A stretch of 64,000 nt of DNA, from the NCBI GenBank assembly GCA_008694505.1, contig VZDJ01007755.1, positions 1,751,409 through 1,815,408 on the forward strand. The letters are read 5' to 3'. The notes beneath the pieces were generated by a model that made no database searches, was not told the DNA's origin, and saw nothing but the letters and a program-made list of their open reading frames with translations. The translations under genes were made by a program, and so were the position numbers. Below are positions 1 through 12,624 of the stretch, in pieces. The DNA comes from Cyanoderma ruficeps (lineage: Eukaryota > Chordata > Aves > Passeriformes > Timaliidae). The first letter of the stretch is position 1. Each line of letters begins with the position of its first letter.

Positions 1-211
1 GAGTTATGTTTCTAATTTTATTACTTTATTGACTTCCACTTGGGAGCTGTCAGTCAGAGCTATAATGGCTAAAAGACAGCAGAGGCTTCATGTTGATCTG
101 AGAACCCCTTCAAAGCATCTGCCCAAGGAGATGGAAAACTGAAACACTGTCAGATAAAGAAATGTATTGCTGATATGCACGAGGCATTGCAAAACATGTG
201 CCTTGGAAATT

Positions 212-1020
212 TGTTACTAGTTTAACCTCAGCTGGCAACCAAGTGCCATGCTTCCACACACTCACTTTCCCCAGGTGCGATGGGGAGACAATCACAGAAT
301 CATGGAATCATAGAATGTTAAGGGATTGGAATGGACCCTAAAGATCATCTAGTCCCAAATCCTTGCCAAGGGCACGGACATTTCCAAATAGACCGGGTTG
401 CTCAAGGTCCTACCCAACCTGGCTTCGCACACTGCCAGCATTGGGGCATCCACATCTCCCTGGGAATCATGTTCCACTATCTCACAGTAAAAAATTTCTT
501 CCTAATATCCAACTGGAATATGATAAGTAAAAATGGGAAAACTCGTGGTTGATGCAAAGATGTTATACTAGTAGAAATAAAGTAAAAATGATAATAGTGA
601 AAATAATAACTAATAAATAAAAAGAAAAAGAGTAAGGGAGAGAGAGGGGAGTAAAACCCAAGAAAGACCAGTGATACACAATACAATTGCTTCACCAGCT
701 GCTGACCGATATCCAGCCTGTTCCTCAGCAGCAATCTGGAGCTCCCAGCCAACTCCCCCAGTTTATACACTGAGCGTGACATCCTGTGGTATGGAACATC
801 CCTTTGGCCAGCTCGAGTTGGCTTTCCTGGCTGTGCTCCCTCCCAGATTCTTGTGCACCTGCTCACTGGCAGAGCATGGGAAACTTAAAAGTCCTTGACT
901 ACTGAGCAACAACTAAAACATCAGTGCATTGTCAATATTATTCTCTTACTAAATCCAAAACACAGCACTGTACCAACTACTAAAAAGAAAATGGACTCTA
1001 TCCTAGTGAAAACCAGGACA
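212..1020 (-). mobile_element. ERV solo LTR of a common avian family, interrupted by a CR1
   Basis: Read on the minus strand, the segment starts TGTCCTGGTTTTCACTAGG and ends at TGTT...ACA on the other side, the pattern of a widespread avian LTR family. The minus strand carries a TATA-like box at 761-770 (GTGTATAAAC). The AT-rich simple stretch near 570-630 sits where this family usually has it. No gag, pol or env remnant lies nearby, so it is a solo LTR. I saw no clear target-site duplication. A minus-strand CR1 splits it at about 291-520. A second copy of the family lies at 17482-18074. Confidence 0.75.
291..520 (-). mobile_element. CR1 LINE 3' end nested in the LTR
   Basis: The plus strand begins ATCACAGAATCATGGAATC, the reverse complement of the CR1 tail microsatellite. 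It then follows the CR1 3' region, with recognisable phrases such as AAAGATCATCTAGTCCCAA, GGTTGCTCAAGG and TTTCTTCCTAATATCCAA. The element is 5'-truncated at about 230 bp. The LTR reads on from both sides (GGGGAGACAAT on the left, AAATGGGAAAACTCGTGG on the right). Confidence 0.85.
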
Positions 1021-2601
1021 GTGGGAAACACAAGTTGAGACACCTTTGTGTGAGAGATGGATGCAGCTGCAAATGTGTCACTGCTGCACCATCCTCACAT
1101 CACTTGTAACTGCTTAACTTGGGAGAAGTTTGGAAATAAAACTCTTCATACAAATACTAAATAAAAGACCTTTCTTACTGTGTTACTTCTCTCATTGCTT
1201 GGGTCCCCCAAAGTTCTACTAATACTATATTTGAGGGGCAAAAGGTATTCTAGGGAAGTTTTCCCTTCTAATACAGCAATTTTTGTGTGAAATAAATACT
1301 CCCATTTTTGTAAGGATTTTGACGTATGAGGGATTTGCCTTTCAGTATTAATTTACAGGTAACTTGAATCACTTCTGTCTAAGCTTTGGAGCACTTTATG
1401 AAATTAACTAAATTTAAAAGGCTATTTGAATCACAAGGCTGTAATCTAGAATTCCTAGAAATGTTTTAGAAATATGTTTGTTTGGTGGTTTAGTTTTTGG
1501 GATTTTTTTGGTTGCTTACATGCACACTTGGCTTTGATTTTTTCAGCACAGATGTAGTGCAGATGGATGCTTTGCAAATGTCTCTATGTCTCTCTGGTAT
1601 TTGGGAAGGTATCTAAACACTGGCCAATACAAATCCATTTTTTTAAGATTACAGAGCATAAGATGCTGTTTAGCTCACAGCGCATAACTGTTAAAACATA
1701 TTTCAAAAGGAAAAGGAAAATACTACAGGGAAAAAATCCTGTAGCAGGTGTGTTCCAAATGCAGTGGGTTTTACTCTAAAATACCTGGATTTCATCTGAG
1801 TATTGATATCAGAACATGATGAGTACTTGGGACGTGAACTAAAGCAACATGGCACTTCACACTATTTCTCAAGTCTGGAAGACAGACCGGTGCTTACTTA
1901 TTTTCTTTGAAACCCACCTAAGTCTACTTTGTTCTGCTGTTTGGATGGTCCATCTGTGATTCCACCTCATGCACTGGTAACAGAGAAAATGTTACTGCAC
2001 ACCTGTGCAGCAGGTGAATGCAAACTCTTCTGCATCTTCTACACAAATAAAATGTGGCATATCCTATCTCAAGTTAGATACATCCTTGAAACATCAAGGT
2101 CAGTAGCAATTGCTTTGTGCTTCATGTAGGATCAGTGGAGAGGAACAATCATTCCGGGAGGTCACTCTGGTCTTCACATCTGAATGCTCTGCAGATATTC
2201 TTGTCTCCCTCACTTGCCAGGCTCTCCTTTGCCAGTAACTTAGGTACTCCTTCCAAGAGATGTTGCTTCAAGCATTTGGAGGCAAACCTGATTACAAAAC
2301 CTGAGGCATTGCTAGGAGTGGGAATACCAGTAAAAGTTTTCTGAAATATTCATTAACTTTTCTGTGACTGAAGCCTGATGTTGATATTTATTTCTAAATA
2401 AGAAAAAAAGATTGAAATTACTACCACTGTATTTCCAGTAGGTGTTGTTCTCTTTTCTTAAAAAGCCCTTTCACACTGTTCTGTTTCAGAATTCACTGGA
2501 AATGATAATTTGAGGTACTTCAGTAAAGAAAAGAGAAGAATGAGGTGCTAACTGTAACACATTCAAATGCAGATATTACTAGATACCTGCCTCCCTCAAA
2601 C

Positions 2602-2636
2602 TCCCTCAATTGAGGGAATTGCATATTCCCTCAATT
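2602..2636. repeat. Overlapping palindromes built on CCCTCAA
   Basis: TCCCTCAATTGAGGGA at 2602-2617 is a perfect 16-bp palindrome. It overlaps a second perfect inverted repeat: AATTGAGGGAAT at 2608-2619 pairs with ATTCCCTCAATT at 2625-2636 across a 5-nt loop. A further CTCCCTCAAA copy lies just upstream at 2591-2600. Confidence 0.7.
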
Positions 2637-2779
2637 ATAGCTGTATGGGAACACACAGGACACATCTGTTTCTCTTTACATCGCTTTTATACTACAGATC
2701 ATTTGACTAAGTGGGATTTTGTGTAAAGACCTGTTCTTGTATGATTAAGAGGAAGGTATTAATGGTTTCTTAGGTACAT

Positions 2780-3140
2780 TGAACTACTTGCTATGTGCTT
2801 TTCATGGTGCACATGCTAGGGAGCTGCTGAATCTGGCGAACCGGCAGAGGCGAAGCTGACATATTTCCACGCAACCAGTAACAGGGCTGAGCGCACATTC
2901 CCAGCAGGCACGCGTAGAGCACAAGCACACATTGCACATATGCATGAGTACACAGCCGCAGAGAGAACACAGACAGAATTGTGGCTGTGCTCCACACGAG
3001 CACTGTGGAGCACTGTGCTCCACTCTGCCCAGCCCTGTGTGCCCAGGAGGGGTGGCAGAGCAGTGTGTGAGAGGCAGGAACTGCATCAAAGGGGGCTGAA
3101 GAAAGAGTTTCAAGGGTCAGAGTGTGAGCTGTGGTGAGCC
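2780..3140. other. GC-richer patch with alternating inverted repeats, function unknown
   Basis: The patch is richer in G, C and CpG than its surroundings. GTGCTCCAC occurs at 2987-2995 and again at 3015-3023, with its reverse complement GTGGAGCAC between them at 3005-3013. Two mutually exclusive hairpins are therefore possible. Open frames exist on both strands but none resembles a known protein. Confidence 0.35.
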
Positions 3141-5760
3141 TTCAAGACTGATAGCCCATCTTCATCTATGTTGTCATCTGTGTTGTTATCTGTGTTCTTT
3201 AAATAATCAGCTGCTGGCCTTTTAGCTTCCATTTATCCGGTCATCACTCTGACAGGAATTTCAATATATGATAAGATGCATGCACCACATTAAGCAGAAC
3301 TGATAAATTAATGAAAAAATGGTTTGGGAGACTGTTGACTGAAGAAGAATCTGATTAGCCTATACCTGCCCCCTTATTATTCATTGCTTATATATGATCC
3401 AACAGCTGAAATGTGGTGTAGATAACTATTTTAGGAAAGCAAACTTCAGGTTTTGATCATGATTACTAACTGCAAGAAGTTATTCTATCATTCAAATTTT
3501 GTTGAAGCAGAAGTAACTTGTTTTTTAACAATACCTTAACAATACCTACTGCTGCAGGTGCTGAAGCTCTGCCCACATCAGAAGCATTATCTTTTCTTTC
3601 AGTTCTGGTGTATGAGAAAAGGAAATCTGCTTTCCATCACTACCAGATGAAACACTTGCAGTCATAGCTGCAGTGATAAGGCAATATCAAGTGACTTTTT
3701 AGGTGACTAACGACAAAACAGAAGTGCTTTGATTAAATCCAGCTTTGATTAAGCACTTGAATAGTTGCTATGATCAATTTATGAATAATCCAGGGATCAA
3801 AGAGAATCGTGAATATGCTTGGTGTAACCCTTCCAAGTAACAAATATGTCAGTATAAAGCAGGATCAGGAACAATTTGTGAACAGAGAAATGTTTAATCT
3901 GTCATTTAACTGGTCATAGTGAGTAACGTGACCAGCTCTGATAGAGGAGAAGAGACAGAGCACTTTCAAAATAGAAAAATCCTCTTTTTTTTTTTCTGGC
4001 AGGATCCAAGAAAAATCTGAGAGAGCTGCATTAAACAGCAGACTTGAAACCACCCCATGAAGGATATAAGAATATATCATTACTGCTGCAACACTGGCAG
4101 TGTAAGAAATTACTGAGCAGAGGTCAGAAGGATTCAGCTCCAGGGCAGAGCTGCCAGAGAAGTCTTCCTGAGCAGACCCATGATGGCTTTGACAGGTCTT
4201 GGGTCTGCCTCTGAGCCTGGGGGAGAACAGCTTGAGGCTTTTGAAGTTTTCCTTGGGTTAACCTGGGCTTCATTTAGTGTTCTTCAGTGTAGTCTTTCTT
4301 CCCCATGCTCCTACTCCAGTATTAGCTGTATTTCAGGGGTAATAACTAATCATGAAACTGATATGTAAGGACTGAATTTCCTTCCATAAAACCCCCAGAT
4401 ATATCCATTACCATGTGACAGTACAGGAGACCCAGTGCAAAAAATCATGGACAGAGCAGAGACAAAGGAGAGTGGACAAAAGCAGAAGAACTGAGGCATT
4501 TCTAACTTCAGAGTTAATTTTCAATTGGCTCAGTGCATCTGAACTACCCACAAACAACACTGTCATTTTTTTCTTTTCTTTTTTTTTTTTTTTTTGCATA
4601 ATATTCCATTCTTAGTCTAAATGGAAACATAAAATCAACTAAAGAATGAAAAATGCAGCACCAACAACAATCACCAGATCATCCCCAAAAAATAACAACA
4701 ATCTCAGCTCAAATCCTCTCTGAAGCAACTTTTACCCCAGAAAGGGAGAAGAACTAGAGACATCATAAAGGCCATTAGGACATAGTTTCTGGCATATGCA
4801 AGCATGCAAATAACAGCTCATGAGGTCTGAAATTGCCAGCAGGTATCTCTAGATGATATCAGACACGATTGAATGCATAATACTTCCGGATGAAAGCATA
4901 TAACTACCGAAGAAATATGTTCCAAGATAGATCCCTGGCAGGACTTTGAAATTACTTACCACTGAAAATGTTGTAAGTATTTAGTTGCTGAAACAAAAGC
5001 CTCAGCTCAGATGTTTAAAATGCTTTTGGGAAGTGCAATGCTATGAGGTTAGGAAGCAAAAGTAAATCACTGGTCAGCAGATAAAAACAGGTTGTTTTGG
5101 ACTGTGCCAGGACAATTTTATTGCTCTATTGCAAACCTGGGATGAGCTCTTGTTTTTATTGTAGCTTTTGCCTTTTCAAGCTCTAGGTTCAAAGTTTGCA
5201 GTCAGTGTTTTGTCAGAGCCAAGAAGCCTTCTGGATAAAATATATAGGCATAGTTCTGGCTTACAGACATTGTGAAATTCAGTTTCTGGTTGATTGCTGT
5301 AAAATTTTTTTAGTCTCAGAACAGTTACTTAGTCACGCCTTCTAACCAAGGCTAATTGTACCCTGACAAAGTTCTTCATTGAAGGGGAGGATAAATGGTT
5401 CCTTAGCCTCCTGTTCATCTCCACAGATACAGCCAACCTGCTTCCACTGAGGTTTTGGCTACTATTATATCCCTTCTCCCAGTGAAATCTGCCCTGCACT
5501 TGAGCCATGTATTTACAGTTGCATTTTGCTTGCTGGTGGTCCTTTCCCCTCAGTGAAAATGTGTGACGCTGCTGAGCATGAAGTACTACTGATTTTTTAC
5601 TACTTTTTAGCCATCCTTGTTAAAAGTAGAATGCACGAGCTAGTAGAATGCATGTATTTACTCCTTCAAGGCTTTTGAAAAATAAAAATAGGATTGCTTT
5701 GATTCTTGAGTATGTTGAAAAGTCTGAGGAGTGTGAGACAGTGTGGTTAAGAGCCTGCAT

Positions 5761-6264
5761 ATGTCTCTTGATGTGACATCCCAGCCCCTCCAGGATGGGG
5801 CACCAGCAGGGGAGCAGTGCAGTGTGGGGAGCTCTGCTCCTTACGCAGGAAAAGCTCCTGGAAGGAGGTCTAAGAATTGCCCCAGAGTTGCATTTCTGCA
5901 CCAACATTCCCACCACGAGGTGGTGATTCTGCAGCTCCTCTCCTGCCCCTCTCATTTACATAGTTCTGGTAGCTGCAGTCCTGCCTGCAAACACAACCTG
6001 GCCTGCACAAAAAGGAAATCAAAGATACTGGGGTATGGTGCAGCATGGGACTGTAGTGCTTATTGGGTTTACATCACTAAGAGAATCATAGCCTTTGCTC
6101 ACCATTCAAAACCTGAAAGTAGTTACAACCTGTTTTTTCTAGTCAGAAAACTAGAAGGAAAAAGTAAACAGAAAATACCTCCCAGGCTTCAGTATCCAGT
6201 GCATGACATTTTTTCCAGATGCATTTTTTGGTGTGCTGGGACCTCAGAAGTCCCTCATAATTAA
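5761..6264 (+). CDS. Unrecognised open reading frame, probably non-coding
   Basis: From an ATG at 5761 the frame stays open for about 167 residues, among the longest in the intergenic part. I recognise no domain, signal peptide or family. The composition is mixed, with a Ser/Cys/His-rich middle part around residues 50-90. No splice sites or promoter point to a transcript. A frame of this length is not surprising by chance in 64 kb, so I list it only as the longest unexplained one. Confidence 0.08.
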   Translation: MSLDVTSQPLQDGAPAGEQCSVGSSAPYAGKAPGRRSKNCPRVAFLHQHSHHEVVILQLLSCPSHLHSSGSCSPACKHNLACTKRKSKILGYGAAWDCSAYWVYITKRIIAFAHHSKPESSYNLFFLVRKLEGKSKQKIPPRLQYPVHDIFSRCIFWCAGTSEVPHN

Positions 6265-8508
6265 AATCTTGATCTGTGTGTGAGATTTCATCTGTCATCC
6301 TTTGCTCACTTTGGGACCTTCCATACTATTCAACTTTAAAACCGTGCCTTCTTCCTCTCTTCCTAATTAACCCCCTATATGAACACCAAGTGGAGCCTGA
6401 GGAAAACGGGAACACAGCTATTTTTGTGTTCATAAAGATGTAGGGAAGGCAGAATTAAAACATGCTGACATAAGCACATCACAGCAACTGCTTTCTCTGC
6501 ATGATCCCAAGGTTTCTGATAGCAATTTTTGACCTTCAAAGATTAAGGCATTTCTATCAGATTGAAATATTTCCTCACCCAGTGAAGAATTTGCAGTAGG
6601 AAAGGTTTATTGGAGTTTGCCTTATGGTATGTTGCTTCTGTGAGTTTGCCTTATGATGTGTTGCCTCTGTGGTGTGTCAGGCCAACTCTAATCAGTAATC
6701 CATGTTTACCATTATGTGACTTTCACTTTCTATCTCTGTTTGAAGATAGAAGGCCTACAAGGAAAGGAAATACAAAGGAAATACATCTGCTTTGTTCGAT
6801 TAAAAAGTTGGTTTGTATGACAAGACATTAAAAAATACCTTAAAATGAGATGCAGATACAGTAACTTTTAATAGGAGTCACAATGACCATCAGAAGCTCT
6901 GAATAGGACACCTTGGGACGTATTTCAGCCTCTGTGCCAGTTGCTCTTGCAGCTCTTTGGGAGCACTGTACCACCCACAGTTGCCAATTTGAAAGGTTAT
7001 TTCTGCATTTACAAACTTGTAACTAACAATAAATAGCAATCCCCTTCTTCAGAGCGTAACTCAAGTAAGTCTCAATTCACCAACAGAATGCCCTTCCTTT
7101 TAAAATTTACAGCAAATTTCACTTGATTTTTGCCTCTTCCCCTCTGCTTATATAACCAGGATGATAACATGATTGCTGATGGTTTTTGACATCTGCTGAT
7201 CAAGCCTCATTTTGCTTCTCTGCCCCTGTTTTGCAACATTTTGGCCAGTGTAACCAACCAACTAAATTGTGAAACAGGAGGGAGGGCTATGCAGGAAGAG
7301 AGCCACAGGAACCTTGGCTTAGCAGTGCTCACAGTAATAAGCCTTGATACTAAAATATGAACGAATGTCACGAGATTAAATTACATTATTTTTGCTGAGG
7401 TATTTTTGGAGATATTTCCTTAGTGATCCTATTTTACCTACATTCTGAGGATGCTGATGTCCGAAACTAGATAAATATATTATCCAATCCATTTTTCTTT
7501 CTAATTAATCTGTATAAACAAGCTGGACTCAAAGCAGTCTCTATTTGTTTCTAACTGTGCAGTCCTGACACATTGCTCTTACCTTCAGTTCTAGCATCCA
7601 CTATGCTGCAGCTGTGAAAGAAGAGATAGATGAATTTTTGAAAAGGGGAGTTTGGAAACTAGGGATTCAAAACTTTAATAAACCCAGTTTGAATATAAAG
7701 CTAAGCTTGCAGAAAACACATATTTCTGCATCAAACAAACAAACAAAGGAGGGTCAGAAATGCATTACATTTGGAAAGAAAATGGAAACTATTGATCCAC
7801 TAATAATACTTTTGCCTTAGGAATGCTTTGAGCATAGAGTGCAATTACATACCTAGTATTCCAGTTCAGTACCGTCTTCACTAATATGAATGCATCAAAA
7901 TTAAATGAAAGAGCAACAGTAACAAATACAAGATTTGTATTTCACAAGTCTGAGTGCTATATTTCCTCTCGACGCAGCAAGTCTGAGTAAGCCACACCGT
8001 GACTTAGTCAGTGGCATCTTAAATGAAAGATAGTAACAGCCAAAATAAAGATATCCAAAACCCAGTGCACACCCATAGCAGCGTGGCTCCTATGTTTTAT
8101 ACCTAGAATGTTCTGTCTACTTCACTAGAATGGACCGATGTTCCTTGCTAATGTGGGAGCTAGCGACATGTAAAACATTTGTTCTATCTGATAAAATGTA
8201 AAACAAAATATGTGAGCTTGTTTTGTATATTAAAAAAAAAAACCAACCCAACAAAAAGACCCTGTGAGAAAATCCTAATTGCCTAACAGATTACTTGAAA
8301 GATGGAGACATCTGTAAAATGCAGTACCTTCTGTGGTCAGAGAGGTTTGAAAATATGCAGTTAGAATGATATCAGCAAGAAGGAAAGTGGACATAGATTC
8401 AGATGTATCTAAACTGGAGTAATTGATTTAATAGAAATGTAGTTGATTCATTCCTACCTTGCACTTTTTCCTTACCTAGCTCTCTACCCTTCATATGAGG
8501 TAACTATT

Positions 8509-8539
8509 GAGACTCAGCATATTCAGTGTGCTGAGCCTC
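8509..8539. repeat. Hairpin, 11-bp stem with one mismatch
   Basis: GAGACTCAGCA (8509-8519) faces TGCTGAGCCTC (8529-8539) across a 9-nt loop. An alternative pairing uses ATATGAGG at 8493-8500 with CCTCATAT at 8536-8543. Confidence 0.55.
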
Positions 8540-8565
8540 ATATCATCCAATGATACACCTCATGT

Positions 8566-8593
8566 CAGAAAAATAACATCAGAAAAATAACAT
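8566..8593. repeat. Tandem duplication of a 14-mer
   Basis: CAGAAAAATAACAT occurs twice head to tail without a mismatch. This looks like a simple recent slippage or duplication event. Confidence 0.8.
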
Positions 8594-11400
8594 TGTCTTT
8601 ATGTAGAACAGCCCTCCAGGCTCAAACACATGATCAACTTAATTTGGTTTACAGAGCTATGGTGTGTCAGCTCAGCTCTAGGCACTGACTGGATCTAAGC
8701 TCTTAACTTCCATCAAGCTCAAGGTAAGATCTACAAGCTCCTACCATGTTGTGGGGAAGAGAGATGCTCTGTGTTCAGTGGAACGGGAAAGTTCCTCATG
8801 TACTACCATGCACTTGAAAGACTGTATGTAGTAAATTTTCAAAACTTGTATCCACAAGGAATATTTTTGACATTCCTGGCAATGCCTGCCAAACTCATTC
8901 AAGTCCTATAAAAGTGCTGGGTAGCGAAGGATCAGTCTGCCTGCTCTGTCTCATCAGGTGTCTAAGGTGACTTTGCTAGGCTCTATCTATATGTCTATTG
9001 GTGGCAGTCTTTTGTAGGATGTTATCCCTCTGCTGATTGGAGCATCCATCAGGATGCTGGGAACTTCAGTTCACAATCACAATGCGGAGACAAAAGCAGT
9101 GGGTTTATGAAATTCTTGTTGCGTCTTGAATATTTAGTAGTGGCAGATCCATACGGGTGAAATGGAAAGCACTTTCTTCCTGGGTTAGGCCAGGAGGATC
9201 ATATGGTCCCTCCTGCCTAGATTCTTTCTACTTTCACTTTGAAAAGTCTATAATTTTTAATGGTAAGCATACTGTATTATATTATATTCTACTCCTTATA
9301 CAAAAAGTGCATTTTGGTATAACTACTGCAATCACAGGCAGTTCCTCTTTTCTCAGCTGCTCCCTATGGAAGAACTTTTCCCTGTATTGTGTTTTGTTTC
9401 ACAGCACTTTTCCTTCAAATATGCCTTTATCTAAGTTCACTTATCTAAGACTGGAGCCTTTTTAAAAGTTCACGTCCCTCTTAGATAGTTACAGGATAAA
9501 AGGCATTGGACAGTTACAACTAGAGAAATGCTGTCACTCAAAAAATTAACACATTTGATATGCACTACTATCTACCAGACAGGCAAGTACTAACCACTGC
9601 CATTTTCTAAAGGATGGTCAAATGAATAACAAGGAGCTGAACTGGCCCTTGCACAGGCATTTGGACTGGTTCATTCCTGTTGCCTACAGGAGCATCAGGA
9701 GCAACCTAGGAGTTAGTGATGTTGGCACTCCAGCTCTACTTCCATCTGATCCCAGGAGATTACTATTTTTTGAAAGTGGTGCTGAACAACAGCCTCAGTG
9801 GCTGAGTTACTGAAATGAAACAGATTATCTTCATCTCACATACTTATGCATGAAAAGTTTGCTCCGGTCTTGTATTTGCAGTACTTTGCTAGGTAATTTC
9901 TTATTCAGTGCCTACAGTTTACAGATATCTCATTACATCAGCAATAATTGCTGCTAAATCTCTATTATCTTTATTCTGTTTTGACTGGTGATGATTGAAT
10001 CACATTCCTTTAAATTAGTTAATGAAATGCTGAAACTAACCTATATAATAATAAGTTTCTAGAGCGACTTCCAGAGGATTTTAGATGTCATGGTGGGTCT
10101 GGCTTCAGGGATGATATACACGGTGGAAGAAGGAGCTATAAAGGGCAGCTGCCATACTGAGAAAGATCAGTAGGGCTGGTGAAAGCTTCAGACTGAATCA
10201 TTCAGATTGTGAAATAAGCAGCAGACACTGACAGAAGCCAGGAGCTTTCTTTGCCAAAGCACATAAAAAGACACTATCTAGGTTTTAGCTCAAGGACAAG
10301 TTTTAACTGGCACCAGCCACAGAGGGGCAGGTGAGGGGCTGTTGAAAGACTTCCTGTCTTTCATGGCAGAGGGGATGTCTGCAGGCTGACATATCTCTGC
10401 CTATAATATGGGGAAGCTGTACTGAATAAGTGGTCACTAGATGAATAAAGACACTGTAGGCTGTAAAGCACCTACTCCTTCAGGACCTCCTCAAACTTTT
10501 AATATGCACAAGCCACAAGCCAACGTGTCAAATAAGTGAATGTTTCACCATATTAGTTTCTAGCATATTAATGTTCTTAAGTCTTTTTATATATGAGACA
10601 CAATCCATAAAAAAACATGCAGGAGATTAAAAATAGGATTTAAACTACAATTTTTAAAGACATCAGAAATGTGATGAGCCCTGCTGTCCTATGGAGAAAG
10701 GGTGCATAAGCATGTCTGCATAACAGAAGATGTAGTTACCCGGGGGTTACTGAGGCCTGCAGCCCTACAGAGTAGCAAAACTGCAGTTTAAAAGGATAAA
10801 TAGTTCTTGTGAAAAAGAAATGTATTTCAAATTGAGGAAGCTACCTATCTTCTTCCACTTGAGTCTTACCATTTTTAGCTAACCTTGGTTGTCATTAGTC
10901 ACATAAGAAATTAATCTATAAAAATGTGCATTTGATATGGATTGTATCTATAAAAGGCTCAAGAAGAGATACATTTTCTTCCCTCATGCTGTATCTGTCA
11001 CTCCACCAATTTGGAGATTGCTCTAATGTGGTTTGGGTATAGATTTGAAATGGAAGACAAGTGGAAGGTGTTTGTGTTTTATTTCAAGGAATATGGCACC
11101 TTCCTATTTGTTTTTAAATGTCTAGAGAGGCAATAAATAAGATAGATGCTCTCATCTGTATTTTTCTGTCCATTGCTGCAGGCTAAGCGCTGCTATCAGA
11201 CCTTCATGCCACAGTCTCTTCCCTGGCTGTCCTAGCTAATCCAGGAAACAGGGGCTGATTTAGTACCCAGACTGTCAAATGCAGAGCAGACCAAAGGTGA
11301 ATGTGTTAACCTATGATTCTCCTTGAGGTACACTGCCAGCTGCCAAGCCGTTCTGGTCCTCTCCATGTCACCGCTGCCACTGCTGGAAAACAAACCAAGA

Positions 11401-11432
11401 TTCTATACAAATGGTGTCCCATTTGTATAGAA
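11401..11432. repeat. Perfect 14-bp hairpin
   Basis: TTCTATACAAATGG (11401-11414) pairs perfectly with CCATTTGTATAGAA (11419-11432) around a TGTC loop. The stem ends abruptly on the outer side. Confidence 0.8.
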
Positions 11433-11991
11433 AGCTGACCTCCTTGGGGGGGTGTATCATTTTGCATGTGTGACACACAACCTTGTAGGAGGTGGCTTTG
11501 AAGTAACTTTTTTGACAGTTACTCTTTTTTATCAATCTTTGTTTCTAAGTTGAAATAGTAATCAAAGAAATAAAGTAGTAAAACTAAAAGACAGAGGCTG
11601 TTATTAAAGCTTTTTCAAGCATTCATATTACCTTAAATGTTTTAAATTGTTTGAACAGGTAGACCCTGATATGCATAAACAAGAAACTCCTGTAGTATCT
11701 GAATTGCTTTGTTGCCATCAAGTGGTTTAAGGAGGCATTTCACAACATCATGGTTTGATAAAACAAAAGTATTCAAGCTACACCAAGTCCACCAAAATTA
11801 AAGAAAATTGGTTCAAAATGCAAACAAACTTGTGTGGTAGCTTTTCTTTGGAATGAACTAAGTGATTTTGATGACAATGAACATCTTGCATTCCAGTCAT
11901 AATGATTAGAAATAACTGCTGTTGTAAGAGAAAATGCCCTTTATTTATTCTAACTTTCACTTTCTTGGCCAAGCATAAGACTTGGGGGGTA

Positions 11992-12624
11992 TTGCCTGAC
12001 AAGAACTCAACATGAGCCAGCAAAGTGCACTCCCAGCCCAGAAAGGCAGTTGTACCCTGGACTGCATCAAAAGCAGCATAGCCAGCAGGGGAAGGGAGGG
12101 GATTCTCCACCTCTATTCCATTGTCATGAGACTCCACCTGAAGTGCTGGGCCTAGCTCTTGGGTCCCCAACATAAGAAGGATGTGAACCTGCTGGAGCAG
12201 GTCCAGAGGAGGCCACCAAGATCATTAAAGGGCTGGAGCATCTCTCCTGTGGAAATGGGCTGAGCTGGGTTTGTTCAGACTGCAAAAGAGGAGGCTCTGA
12301 AGAGAAGTTTTAGGAGCCTTCCAGTACCTAAAGGGTACCTAAACTAAAGCCAGAGAGGGACTTTTCACAAGGACATGTAGTGATAGGACAAAAGGTAACG
12401 GTTTAAACTAAGAAAGAATAGGTTTGGATTAGATACTAGGAAGACATACTTCGCTATGAGGATGGTGAAGCACTGGTTCTCAGTGAAGATTGCTCAGAGA
12501 AGTTGTGGATGTGCCTGGAAGAGTTCAAGCCAGACTGGGTAGAGCTTTGAGCAACGTGTCTCTGCCCATGGCAGGAGGGTTGGAACTAAACAACCTTTGA
12601 CTTTCTGTTCTATGACTCTGTGAT
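11992..12624 (+). mobile_element. CR1 LINE, 5'-truncated with complete 3' end
   Basis: The segment follows the CR1 3' third: ACATGAGCCAGCAAAGTGC, then GGACTGCATCAAAAGCAGC, CCCCAACATAAGAAGGA, GACTTTTCACAAGG, ACATGTAGTGATAGGACAAA, and the terminal CCATGGCAGGAGGGTTGGAA. It ends with TTCTATGACTCTGTGA, the degenerate ATTCTRTG tail. The 5' boundary is estimated; weaker similarity may extend further upstream. Many substitutions show an old, inactive copy. Confidence 0.88.

Larger units (their letters stand above)
1021..11991. other. Intergenic, no gene recognised
   Basis: Eleven kilobases of mostly AT-rich unique-looking DNA. It holds the small palindromes and hairpins listed separately, a more GC-rich patch at about 2,780-3,140, and one open frame of about 168 codons from an ATG at 5761. 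No splice-bounded exon with protein similarity, RNA gene or clear transposon was recognised. Confidence 0.6.

Noticed and set aside
477..866. 129-codon minus-strand open frame
   Set aside because: It lies within the LTR and the nested CR1. The long run of aromatic and serine residues comes from the AT-rich simple stretch of the LTR.
212..1025. Target-site duplication for the first LTR
   Set aside because: The 5-bp flanks (AAATT and GTGGG) do not match. A shifted partial resemblance (GGAAAT / GGGAAA) is too weak to claim.
11778..12173. 131-codon minus-strand open frame
   Set aside because: Most of it is antisense to the plus-strand CR1 at 11992-12624 and it has no protein similarity of its own.
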